DNA of 64,000 nucleotides. Origin: Hymenoscyphus infarciens. Lineage: Eukaryota > Ascomycota > Leotiomycetes > Helotiales > Helotiaceae. Shown piece after piece: positions 26,939 through 38,159 of the stretch. The notes under the pieces are model-generated. The model saw only the letters and a program-made list of their open reading frames with translations. It was not told where the DNA came from and ran no database searches. The stretch is from positions 124,001 through 188,000 of the forward strand of contig LLCB01000039.1 of NCBI GenBank assembly GCA_001414345.1. Reading direction: 5' to 3'. Position 1 is the first letter of the stretch. Every line of letters begins with the position of its first letter. The translations under genes were made by a program, and so were the position numbers.

Positions 26939-28767
26939 TTATTAAAGACCTTAATATTTATATTATTATTTTAAACTAAATTTTATTAAATAATTAGTAT
27001 TAAGCTTAAGCTTAGTACTTTTTACTATAACTAGATAAATAGATAGATAGAGATAATAAACTAATATATTAATTAGAGACTAAGGCCTTTTATAACCTAT
27101 TATTAAGATAACTAGAGTAAATTAATCTCTCTAATAGATAGAGTATAAATAACACTTCTATACTTATCTATTAATATAACCTTTTCTTAGCTTAAGTTTA
27201 GACTCGACTTAAGAACTTTATAGAACTAGAATACGCTAAAGACTTCTATTTTCTAGAAATAACTTAACTATAATAAGATAGTAAAAGTAGCTTAATATAT
27301 ATACTCTACTTAAGAGATAGCTAAAGATAATATAAGTAAGGCCTAGAAAAGAATAGAGAATAGTATAAATTAGTACTAAAGAGCTATTAACTAAGACGTA
27401 AGAGATAAAGTCTACTTATCTACTAAAAATCTTAAGATAAGTTATTCTAGCTAAAAGCTTACTAAATAATAGATAAGACCTTTTAAAATACTAGATTATA
27501 TAAGATACTCTTATAAGCTAAAACTTCTAGAAGGATTATTAATTTATAATATTTTTATCTCTAATATACTTTTAAAGAATCTAAATACCTCTCTACTAAG
27601 ATAAGAGGCTCTAAAGCCTCTACTAGATATTATTTAAAGTATATAAGAATAAGAAGTATAAGAAATACTTAGTAGTAGACTTTTTAAAAAATAGTTATAA
27701 TACTAAGTAAAATAGGTTAGATATAATTTAGATTCTACTTAGTATTTTATAGATAATTTTTAAAGCTTACTATATTATCTAAGAGACTTTTATACTAAAT
27801 ATCTAGAATAGCTAAGACTACTCTAACTCCACTCTAAATAGATTAATATATAGGAATTAGATAAAAATTAAATAAAAGAGTTAATTTATAAAGCTTTATT
27901 AATACCTTCTAATTCTAGTTACTCTTAATAAGAAACTTATAATAAAAACCTAAGATAAAACACTAACTAGTAGGAATATTTAAAGTTAATAAGATAAAGA
28001 ACTAAGACTAAGTTACTACTAAAATAGAGTCTATACTATCTTCTCTTTCTTTAACTTATTATCCTCCTTCTTACTCTTCTAAGTATAAGAAGCCTAAATC
28101 GGCTCTTCTTTTATCTCCTCTTTATAAAGACGCTTCTTACCTTAGTAAACTTCTATAATAAGCTTAGAAGAGGACGTCTATAAACTCTTTAAGTAGGTCT
28201 TAAAGAGAACCTAAACCTAGGTTTAGATAGAGGTTCTACTCTTTATAATACTATATAAGGATTATTAAATATTAGTAACTAAAACCTCTCTAATAAGTAA
28301 GAAGTACTTATAATAACCTTAGTATAAAGTGCTTAAGTCTTCTCTAGAAGAGCGAACTATACTTCTAAACTATTCTTTAATACCTCTATACTAGTAATAA
28401 TTAACACCTTATCTAAGACCTTAATAGCCTTCTTAATCTCCTTCTTCTCCTTTTTAAGCTTAAACTTACTAAACTCCTTCTCTATAAACTATAATAACTA
28501 CCTAAGTTAGAATAAATTTAATATATATTTAAGATTAAACTTACTAAGATATCAATAGTATTCTACTCTATATAGTACCTATACTTCTTTAACTTAGCCT
28601 TTTTAAAAACATATATATAATCTCTATTCTAAGATTTTACTCAAAGGCACTAAACGTAGTAGACTTAGTAGATAGCTAGAAGTATACTAGGAGGATATAG
28701 AAGAGGTATTTTACTATATTAGATTAGCTTTAAATAAAGTCAAATTAAGAGAAGAAAGACTTATGTT

Positions 28768-28796
28768 TATATATATATATAATATATATATATATT
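28768..28796. repeat. TA microsatellite
   Basis: An almost pure TA dinucleotide run inside the 3' region of Gypsy element F. No function is implied. Confidence 0.9.
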
Positions 28797-29282
28797 TTAG
28801 AAGATAAGTTAGTATATAAGAATATATCTAATTAGAAGATATTCTTATTATATATATTATTTAGATAAAAAGAAAAGAAGAAGAAAACTTAGAATTAGAG
28901 AAAAGTCGTCTACTAATATACTACTTATAATAATATCTATTACTTTATAATTATTATTTATTACTTAATAATTACTATTATAATATATAATAATAGTAAG
29001 AATATAATAACTCTATAGTAGTATACTACTTTCTAAATAGCTAATAATTAGCTTCTCTTTCGTTTATATCTATTATTATATAGTATATAGTAGTAAATAA
29101 AGAGCGATTAGCTCTTAAATAATAATACTACTAGCTACTAACTCTATCTTAACTACTAAATACTATAATAGTAAATAAGTTATATTTTTTATAATAAATA
29201 GATAAATAATACTCTAGTTAACTTAATATTATACTAATCGATAACTAAAGACTTAGAACGAGTCTTTTTTAAGAAGAGAGGA

Positions 29283-29675
29283 TATAATAGTACACTATTC
29301 TAAATTACTAGTATTTATAAAACTACTAATACCTTTAATACCTTAGAGCTAAGATTTAAAATTAACCTAATACTTATAAGATAGAAGGTACTAAAGAGAG
29401 TAAGGTTTAGATATTATATGTTTTACTTTAAAGCTTTATATATTTAGCTTTAAGGCCTCTATTGTTTTATTAGCTATATTAGAAAGAGCTCGGTTATTAT
29501 TATTATTAGGACTTAGTAGTCTCTAACCTCTTATATATAGATATTTATACTTAGTATAAAAGAGAGATAGTTTTTCCTTTTCTTCTATATTAGAGCCTAG
29601 TATATATATATATTATTCTACTAAACGCACTCCTATATACCTCTTCTATAGTAGTATATATTTCGTACTATTATA
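29283..29675 (+). repeat. 3' LTR of Gypsy element F
   Basis: It starts tataatag after the purine tract and ends ctattata. It shares long stretches with the inverse of 17919-18227, such as the segment around agaagaaaaggaaaaact. Confidence 0.6.
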
Positions 29676-30919
29676 TAAACGTCTCTAACTTTTAAACAAA
29701 GTATTACTAAATAAGATATTATTAGTACTTAATAAAGTTAAAGATATAAACTATAGTTATATTACTCTCTAGAAAAGTTATATTCTAAGAAAAGCTCTAG
29801 TAGTAATTTATTAGAGATAGTATACTATTCTCTAAGAGAGTTTATAGATTTAGTAATACTTCTATTAGATAGTAATATTTCGACTACTACGCTTTTCTCT
29901 AGCTACTAGTAGCTTCTTTTATATATTAATATTATATCTAAGGTTAATAGAAGCTAGATTCTATACTTAGATATTAGTTATAGTAATGTTCTAATAAAGA
30001 CTGAAATTGGTTTAGTAATACTACTAGCCTATATCTTTAGAGTACTATAGGATTTAACGAAATCTCTTATAAATTTAATACTATAACATCTCTAATAGAG
30101 CTAAATCTCTTTCGCAAACGGTTATTAAAGTTTTCTTAGAAACCTTGTTAATCCTTCTAGCTAGCCGTTTACGCGAGCGCGAAAGCCATATCTACTACTC
30201 TCGAAGTTAAGGCTCGTTCGCTTTTGTATTTTCAAGGCTAGGGCTATCCAGAGATATACCCTATTAAATAGAATACACGTTATATAACGAGACTATAAAC
30301 ATATATATCACATCTTCGCAGTCCTTCGTAGCTATATATACTATCGCCTTCGAGCAGTAGTAGTAACCACTCTTCCGTGCCGCGATAGCTTTCTTGCTAA
30401 GATATACTAAAGTTATTTATACTAGAAGACCTACTAGGCTTTCTTCTTCGTGGTTTTAGTATCACTAAGGATAAGAAACTCTAAGCTAAATTATAGTTAG
30501 AACCTAAACGACGTGACTTAGATTTTAGTAATGAGTCTAGATAGTATAAGGGGATAACAAAGAAATTTAATAGTAACGTCATCTTCTTCTAGGTTAAACC
30601 TATCTAATGTAAATTAGTAACTCCCGTATCGTAGAAGGCGCCTAAGAACCTTCTTTTAAAGCTAAGAGTTCTTATTAAGTATAAAAAGAGAGAGGTTATA
30701 ACTACTAAAGAATCTGATAAAATCAATTCCATTATTATATAAGAAACATATATACTATAGCTTACTTAGCTTATACAGCTCTTAAAAAACGCTAGAACCG
30801 TATACTTCGCTTAAAAACGTATTCCTAGGATCCTTCCTAAGTTCAATAGACCTTTCTTTTTAGTTACTTAGAGGAGACAGGTAAGAAACTACTATAGGTA
30901 CTAGATGTTCTTATCTAAA
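29676..30919. other. Transition zone, no gene recognised
   Basis: The sequence is still AT-rich at the left and becomes less so toward 30200. It contains stop codons in all frames. The right part (about 30400-30919) may be the eroded 5' half of the kinase-like pseudogene that follows, but no motif could be read there. Confidence 0.4.
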
Positions 30920-31549
30920 TCCTAATAAACCTTCTTTCAAATCTAATCTAAAGTAGCGCTTTTTCGTTATATAAACACTAGTATACTCAATCAGAGCTTT
31001 CTACTTAGATAACTGGTTTTATAAGAGCGGCTATGCTCAAGTAATAAAGTTCTTCTAAAACAAGGAAGATAGTTATTTCAACTTGAGTAGTCTATACTTA
31101 ACCGATTTCGAAATTAAGCGACTAGTAGCGGCTAGTACTCGCCTTTTACCCCACGCCGTCGATATCGACTACGATGTGTATCGCCATCCTTAGCGGCTTA
31201 GACTACCAACTCCAGGTTTAATCAAGGTCCATGACATATACTCGCTAGGTGTCGTACTATAGGAGTTGGGCTTTGGCAGACAGCCCGAGAATTCTACAAC
31301 GATATTGTTCAAGATAATTTTCACGGGTTTCGTCCTACGGAAGGGGTACCGGGGAAACTAACTTAAGAAACATCATTTTTAGAAGAGGCAAATTCGACAC
31401 TGGCTCACAGGATAGGATCTTCATATCAGGAGGCGGTTGTAACATATCTGAATAGTGATCCGCAGAACCATCTACTAAGCGAGGACCTCCCTAGCGAATT
31501 CCAGAAGCGAGTCATTACAAAGATGGAAATGATGGCACTTAGGTTTTGA
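30920..31549 (+). pseudogene. RIP-broken kinase-like gene, C-terminal half
   Basis: The plus-strand translation shows a fungal protein-kinase-like C-terminal half of the kind found in HeLo/NLR-associated pseudokinases. An R-A-F-x-L-D-N-W-F segment near 30993 would be the place of the catalytic loop. Y-L-T-D-F-E then stands for the DFG region, D-Y-D-V-Y-R-H-P at about 31162, H-D-I-Y-S-L-G-V-V-L at 31231-31260, and L-A-H-R-I-G-S-S-Y-Q-E-A-V near 31400. The tail ends in TGA at 31547-31549. In-frame TAG codons (for example where Arg or Leu/Trp is expected) and at least two frameshifts break it. The stops fit RIP, and it lies at the edge of the repeat block. Confidence 0.6.
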
Positions 31550-32556
31550 TGGTGGGTTTGCATTTCGAACTTTAGAGCATAGGAATCTCATTCTAATGTC
31601 AGGTTAAATTCCATTTCCCAGAGTCCCCATACCTCTAAACCAGTTGTTTCCGGTTTGCTGATTTCCCCCGAAGTGACCTCACCCCCCCACGTTCTTCTTT
31701 TATTATTGATTGCTGGGAAAGTTTTCTGGGTTGTTACTTCTGACAATTCTATCTCTTCGAGTCTATATTTAATGCTCACAATTCTCTATTCGCTTGAACC
31801 TGTCGCGAGAACCCGTCGCGAGAACCCACTAGGACACTTAAAATAAATCTGAGACCTAAATATGTAATATAACAAGTAGTTGTAAATGCTTAGCGCGGCC
31901 GAATCAAACCTGTCCCAGGTTAGAAAGTTTGGATTGGAGCATTTTGACCCTGCAGAAAAGTGTCGATCCCCTGAAGCCACAGGGGCTAAGCGACTTGTAA
32001 AAAGGCCCCATTTTGGAGTGGGCTTGGGGCAAGTTTCACTAAAATACAGCGCCAACGCCAGATTGATGCTTCAGGGGCACGATTACCTGAACTATCCGTA
32101 CTTTTGTCCTCGTCCTCCGCATGATTTAAAGTACTCAAACCACTCAACGTATGTGTTATAACAAAGACTCCAGTTTTCTTGCTAACTTATCTTTACAAAT
32201 ACTTTTAATAATGGCTATCTGGTATTCGCGATCGCAAAGCACGCGTTGTTGTGAAATGCGACCGTGGATACTTGATCATTGCAAAATACTCGCCGGCGTA
32301 TTGTGACCCGATGTCGGAGCTCGTTAACGTGCGGATAACCTCAATCTCGAAAATACTCTAATCTAATTAGATTTTAAGCGAGACTGGAACTATGTAAACG
32401 AGTAAAGGAACAAAACAATCACAAATTCTATGGGTGGCATCCCGCAAGTCAAGAAAGTGATCAGCAATAACTCTCTTCCACACTTCACATGGACAAACAC
32501 TTCACAAAATCGACACCAAACTACCCTCAACAGAGTTTCACGATTTCGAATTATAT
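31550..32556. other. Intergenic region, no gene seen
   Basis: The base composition is ordinary. Frames of up to about 90 codons occur on both strands, without protein features or introns. A 13-bp unit gtcgcgagaaccc is present twice in tandem at 31802-31827. The right end would hold the 3' untranslated region of the polygalacturonase. Confidence 0.5.
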
Positions 32557-34248
32557 CTATATACAATTGATATCGAGCAAGGACTTATCCATGTTTGTGC
32601 AAGTCCATTGTGCCACCTTCCCACTTGGATTTGTGATGGTGATATTTCTCGCTTGGACGTTTTTGCAAACCTAAGCACGGTTTATATATTAGCTCTTGCT
32701 CCTTTTTTATGGTATGTTCTTTCGGGAAGCGAGTGGGTATTACTCACGGTGGGACTGCTGCAAATCAATGTCCCGACAATGGGATCGAATTTCTTGGAAG
32801 TGCCCGAGAAATTCTCGAAGAGGATGTCTTCGATGATTACTGATGACTATGTTTGATGATGTCAGACACTGCTTTACGGTTCTCGTCCCTCTTTGCCGGA
32901 GATAAAGCTTACAGGATATTTATTGCAAAGCGTTTGGCTCTTTTGAGTGTAGCATTGGGTTAACTCGATCGCATCTATCCAACTATCAGTTTTCAACAAT
33001 TCTCGTCGAGGCAAGAGTGATATGAAGGGGAACTTACAATCATCATTCGTATTATGCATCCCATTATAAGTCACATTGCGAACATATCCATTTCCGCCAC
33101 CGGCATTTGTAACGGTGCTATCTGGTGCCACTCCAGGGAATACCTTGATACGCGCACTGTCTCCGGAGGTTATCATCGATGCGTTATAGACATAGATATT
33201 TTCTGGACAATTTATCAGTAAAGTGATCTAAGTAAGAGATCAAACACAAACCAATAATATCCGTCTGCCCTACATATTGACCAAGAGAGCCCACAGATAT
33301 CCCATGCGAATTGATACAAACCATGTTTTGAACGAGGATATTTGTGCTATTGGGCTTGAAAGAGACGCAATCATCGGTGTTTGAGACGTAAGAATTTTGA
33401 ATAGTGATGGAGTCGGATCTGTAGGTATCCCAACCATCTGGTAAATAATTAGCTTCACATGTTTATCAGTGAGTTCTCGCTTTCTATATCTCTTACCTGA
33501 ATTCTTGACTGGATTGGCACTCGTGGAGGCAACTCGGAGATCCATGTTATCAAAAATAACGTCTGAGCTGTTGGCTACGAATTGAAACCAATTAGGGGTG
33601 TTGATCATTTTCAAGTTACTGATTGCCCCTCCCTATTTTCGGAAATCATTAGCAATATTTCTACAAAAACATGGAGGCGCTTTGTATTCCTACCTGAAGC
33701 CCGATAATCCCAAGTGGCATTGGTCTCCTCAAAGTAGGATCGGCAGCAAACCTATCCCACCAAACCTGACCATTGCCATTGATGGTTCCCCCGCCATAAA
33801 GATTAACATCCCGTCCTCCAAACTGCCAGAACAAACTCGCATCTTGGTAGGTATATTTGATCGAGTTTGCAACCCAGAAGTCAATATCCGGCGTAAAAGA
33901 TACGGTTCCCTGGATAACGAAATCCACAGCATCAAGAAACGTAAGATCGAGGGGCTTTCCAATTATGTATTCTGCGTCTAACAAGGCGATTGTGCCTCCG
34001 TTGTTACATGTTTTTGCTGCTGAGAGGATTGTTTGGCTATCATCTTGTCCATTACCTAAAGCATTGACGCAGCATATTTTCGTGGCGCTCCTGGTTGGTG
34101 AAATCGGGTGAGGTCTTCCGTGAGTGAAAGGAGATGGGACAGGAGTTGGACGAGTAACAAGACTCGGTCGACAGGAAGACGCTCCAGCTACCAGAGATGA
34201 GAGGGAGGATACGCCGAGGAAAATTGTGTTGAGAGTTGAGAAGTGCAT
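32557..34248 (-). CDS. Secreted exo-polygalacturonase (GH28), copy 1
   Basis: Family 28 glycoside hydrolase that cleaves polygalacturonic acid outside the cell. Seven exons on the minus strand: 34248-33694, 33632-33497, 33437-33252, 33202-33038, 32974-32913, 32846-32748, 32670-32557, with GT...AG introns and consistent phase. Predicted 438 residues. The start M-H-F-S-T-L was chosen over an upstream in-frame Met because a hydrophobic signal peptide follows. Conserved residues are N-S-D-G-W-D (229-234, usual N-T-D), T-D-D-C (251-254), [10 protein letters not shown] (274-283) and R-I-K (310-312). The [10 protein letters not shown] form is common in fungal exo-acting members, so exo action is inferred. 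It is divergent from the pectin methylesterase at 35225. Confidence 0.9.
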
Positions 34249-35224
34249 TTTTGCTTCGCTTGACTTCGTAAACTCAATTGCCTGGGAATTTGACAACTTG
34301 GGCGGGTAGAGATGAAGCTGAAGGTACACAAAGAAAGCTTGAGTATGCGAGAAAGAAGCTATCACAAGCTTCACTACCTACCTTGTAACCCATCGTATTC
34401 ATCCACAACGTTTAGACGGATTAACTATTTCCCACTTGGGAACCAAGAAATGGGGAACTTGCAGCTGTGCAGATGGTCAACCTATTCTTCCAAGAATGGC
34501 AAATGAAAAGTAGTTCTTGAAGTCAAAATCTGGGGATGCTGGTGAAGATCCATGACCTGATCTCCTTTGAGTTCGCGGGGGCAAGGATCAACCAATCCAC
34601 CGGTGTCCACAAGAAGTCTATCTGCGTAAATTTGAATATTTCCACCATATAAAACGTTTCCTTCAGCCGTCAAATTCCACTGGTCATGCAGGGGCGACGA
34701 CGAACTGCTGTGATATTCTTCGGCGGTCGGCAGCCGCTGTACTGAAGTATGCGGGGTTCGGTTCAGGCTAAAAAAGCGAGCAGACCTAGCGCCATTCAGG
34801 GGTGAAATAAACCCCTGAAGCTATTCCCTGAATTATTTTCTGCTAGGTTGTTGCATTTCAATCCATGGGGACCCCGCGAGCCCCACGTTCCAATCTTTTT
34901 CCACCACTCGCGGATTAATTAAAATGCTCTAGCCAGCGCCACTGTTCATTCATTTCTCATGTTGTTTTCAGTCTTTCTGACGCGTTCGCATGCAAGTGCT
35001 GTACTGCAATGATGAAGTCAACATCAAACTAGCGTAGTGAATTCTGGTGTATTGATTCATAGGCGGTCTCCTCACTAGAAATCGGGTACATCTTGAAAGT
35101 TTAAATTACTCCAAGACCCCATTTCTTTCCCGGGGAAGCACATTGTACTCTTTCCAAGAACAAAAGTCTTGATTTACCCAAGATCCGGAGAGCCTTCTAA
35201 TTCTGTTGAGCCCTTGTTCCCAAG
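34249..35224. promoter_or_regulatory. Divergent promoter of polygalacturonase 1 and pectin methylesterase 1
   Basis: This 976-bp region lies between two divergently read pectinase genes, so it likely carries control sites for both. Two matches to the CreA carbon-repressor consensus SYGGRG lie close together on the minus strand (34872-34877 and 34881-34886). A small foldback sequence sits at 34784-34848. A minus-strand frame of 63 codons near 34482-34673 has no recognisable product. Shared control is inferred from the arrangement. Confidence 0.5.
34784..34848. repeat. 65-bp foldback sequence in pectinase promoter
   Basis: Outer arms acctagc and gctaggt are perfect inverse copies, and attcaggg/ccctgaat lies inside them. 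The inner part is a perfect 9-bp hairpin, ttcaggggt/acccctgaa (34795-34803 and 34811-34819), with a 7-base loop. It could be a miniature transposon remnant or a protein-binding palindrome. Confidence 0.65.
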
Positions 35225-36474
35225 ATGTTGTTCTCCAAGAGGCAGTCTTCATGGCTTTCAATGGCTTTTGTTGCAAATGAACTCCTCACTTCTGTCAGAG
35301 CCGACACATCCATCTACAGCAAATGTCAATCGCCTACCCCAGATCCGCTCACTGGCTGTCCTGCAAATACTATTCTTGTAGCACCCGCTGGTTGCAATGC
35401 AAGCTTCGATTCAATTCAATCAGCAATTCTTTCCCTCGACGAAACAACCCCAGCAACAATTCTCATTCTCCCCGGAATCTACATTGAACAGCTCAACGTC
35501 ACTCGAAGCGGACCTCTCACCCTGCTGGGCCAAATCAAGAACGCCAATCAACGAAGTGAGAACACCGTCACAGTCTCCTGGGCATCGGCAAATCACAACG
35601 TCAGTTATCCAGATAATGCGTATACCTCGGTGTTAACCGTTTCTCCAACCCTCGAGGCAAGTCTCACGGGATCAGGCCCAAGCGGATGGCCAGTACCAGA
35701 GAATACGCCGTTTGGAAATACGGATTTCAGAGTCTACAATATTGATTTCAGGAATGTGTACTCGGAAGAGACTGATGGACCTTCGTTGGCTGTGAGTGTT
35801 AGTCGAGCAAATGCCGGTTTTTATTACTCTGGATTCTACAGTTATCAAGATACCGTATGTCCTCCTTCAACCCTTCTTATCAAATTCTACTAATGAGAAA
35901 TCAGGTCTACATAGGCAAACTAGGAAACGCATATTTCTACAACAACGAAATAGCAGGGCAAACCGACTTCCTCTACGGTTTCGGGACCGCCTGGATCCAA
36001 CACTCCCTCCTCTCCCTCCGAAATTGCGGCGGTGGAATCACAGCCTGGAAAGGCACAAACACCACATTCGCCAACAAATACGGAGTCTTCGTTTCCGACT
36101 CTACAGTTCAAGCAGCAAACACCACTATCGCTCCTTCCATAATTGGACAATGCTTTTTGGGTAGACCGTGGAACTCGCAGCATCTAAGTGTATTCCTGAA
36201 CACTTATCTCGATGCAACGATCAATGGGGCTGGGTATAAGAAATGGACGACTGATCCGGCTACGGATCATTATAGTGCCAATTGGACCAAGATGGCGGAG
36301 TATAAGAGTTCTGGGCCGGGATTTAATCTTACGGCGAGGATTGCGGGTAATGTGACGATTGAGTTTACGCCTGATGAGGCAAGAAGTTATAGGACTCCAA
36401 AGGATGTTTTTATGACAGCTAATGGAACGCAGCCTTATATTGGGTGGATTGATAAGGATGCTTATACTTGGTAG
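35225..36474 (+). CDS. Pectin methylesterase (CE8), copy 1
   Basis: Carbohydrate esterase family 8 enzyme that removes methyl groups from pectin, making it a better substrate for polygalacturonases. Exons 35225-35854 and 35905-36474 give 399 residues. The 50-bp intron has GTATGT, a TACTAAT-type branch site and CAG. Conserved motifs are G-I-Y-I-E-Q, Y-Q-D-T (208-210, with acid/base Asp209), T-D-F-L-Y-G (nucleophile Asp231; usual form V-D-F-I-F-G) and L-G-R-P-W (Arg297). The usual Q-A-V-A-L segment reads S-L-A-V-S-V, so one oxyanion-hole Gln is missing. The N-terminus is only a moderate signal peptide. It is divergent from polygalacturonase 1. Confidence 0.92.
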
Positions 36475-36884
36475 TAGAAGGAATTGAGAGGAGGGGAATG
36501 ATTTAATGAATTCGATGTCCCATTGCTTCCAATTTTGTTCTTTCCTGATGAGACTTGGAGAACTGAGAAACTTGTTGATTACAAACGTCTCGGTTAACTC
36601 GCACTCCTTTCTTCTTCACTTCTTCAAATCTCTTCTTCGACAGCCAGAGAGGCCTTTCTATGAGGGAAAGTTCTTGCCATGGAGCAGCATTCTCTCCCTG
36701 CCGCACTCTCGCCGTAAAAATAATACGCCAAGTGCGATTGCTGCAACAAAAAGCTCGTAAGAGTATAGTTAAGAAGAGCCAGGTTTGGATTTTCCCAGGC
36801 GAGTATGTAGTATGCTTGAGAGCAAAGGTAAAAATATATACAAAATAATATCCCCCAAAACACAAAAATCTAAAGAAGATCTAA
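36475..36884. other. Convergent 3' region, no gene
   Basis: This 410-bp gap lies between the tail-to-tail ends of pectin methylesterase 1 and polygalacturonase 2. Frames present are short and unsupported. It would contain both polyadenylation regions. Confidence 0.6.
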
Positions 36885-38159
36885 TCAACCAGAAGCACCA
36901 GCCACACACTCAACCCCCAAATCACTCGGCGTATTCGCACAAAGCACCTCCGCAGTCCCACTTCCAGCCTTCACCTCATACCCACTAACATGAACATCAC
37001 AAACATCCCCCTCACTACAATTCAAATTCGAAGTATCCCCCTTATACTTCTTACTAGTTGTGCCCTTGAAATTCTTGAAATACACGTCCTCTAACGTAGC
37101 TTTGCTAGGGTTTGTAGCACAGTAATCGGCATCTTGACCATAACAGCTCTGGATTTGAATGGCGTAATCGGAGTTAGTGACTGTGACTCCATCGTAGGTT
37201 ACATTTTTGACGACGGCGTTTCCGAAGCCACCGGGGTAGTATTTTATTCCGACGGCCTTGGAGGAGTTTATCATTGTGGCGGAGGAGACGTAGATGTTGG
37301 TTACGGTGTCTGTATTTGTTTTCCCGAGGGAACCTACTGAGAGGCCGTGGGAGCCGGTGCAAGTGATGTTGGTTACTGAGACGTAGTTTGCTCCTGTTAT
37401 GTATTAGGTGCCATTTCTCTTTACATCGGGGAAACTGAGGAGTGGAAAATGAAGCGGTGACTTACCAGGCTTGAAAGCAACACAGTCATCTTGGTTGGAA
37501 ACATTGATGTTGGTGAGAGTAACGTAACTCGCGGGGCCAACATCCCAACCATCAGTATTTTTCGCCGCGTTATCAGAAGTAGATTTCGAAGCCAGATTAA
37601 TATTCGAGTAAACAATGTCCTTCGAGTTCCCTGCCGCGGAATGGAAAACATTCGGCGCATTAATGAAATCCAGGTTATCCACCGTAATACCGGTAGATTT
37701 CGTGATATACATCAACGTCGGTCTAGCATACGAACTATCTGTTGCGAATCTATCATATGCCGCTTGACCATTTCCATCAATTGACCCGGTGCCGGTGAGG
37801 GAATGGATTTTAGCGCCTGTGATGCTTTCGATTTGGAAGATGGAGCGTTTGCCTTCCCAGTAGTCGAGGTCGTCGGAGGCTTTTAGGGTTCCTTCGATTT
37901 GGAAATCGCAGTTTTTGCAGCCGGTGAAGGAGAGGGTTGTGCGGATTGAGTAGGTCGTTCCTGCGGGGATGAGGATGATTCCTCCATTTCCGCAGGATGT
38001 AAGGGCTTCTGCTATAGCGGGGGTATCATCGGTGACTTCGTTGCCGGCTGATGTCGGAGTACATGTTGCTCGTCGAGAAATTGATTGTGGGTGGAGAGGA
38101 GTCGCCAGGACATTTGAGAGATTGGTCAGAGCGATGGCGAATGGTAATAATTTAAACAT
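36885..38159 (-). CDS. Secreted polygalacturonase (GH28), copy 2
   Basis: Second family 28 hydrolase acting on the galacturonan backbone. Two exons, 38159-37466 and 37393-36885, with a 72-bp intron (GTAAGT...CAG), give 400 residues. Translation starts at M-F-K-L-L-P, directly before a hydrophobic signal peptide; an S-R-R pair after it suggests propeptide removal. Conserved residues are N-T-D-G-W-D (201-206), Q-D-D-C (223-226) and G-S-H-G-L-S-V-G-S-L-G (245-255). The usual R-I-K is replaced by G-I-K (280-282) in A-V-G-I-K-Y-Y-P. This may change substrate handling or mark an exo- or xylogalacturonan-type member (inference). It is convergent with pectin methylesterase 1 and divergent from pectin methylesterase 2. 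Confidence 0.9.

Larger units (their letters stand above)
26939..29675 (+). mobile_element. Gypsy chromovirus element F, 3' part with LTR
   Basis: The plus-strand translation, interrupted by stops, keeps the order of a Gypsy integrase C-terminal half. A degraded S-T-x-x-x-P-Q-T-D-G-Q-T-E motif (about 27005-27060) comes first. Next is a G-D-K-V-Y-L-S-T-K-N-L-like segment (from 27404), then P-F-K-I-L-D. Last is a chromodomain (about 27640-27790) with Y-x-V-K-x-V-x-Y and D-S-T-W/stop-Y. The 3' LTR follows at 29283-29675, after a purine tract aagaagagagga. About 1.4 kb between pol and LTR (27900-29282) shows no readable plus-strand product. The 5' part is absent: Copia C abuts the integrase. Confidence 0.65.
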
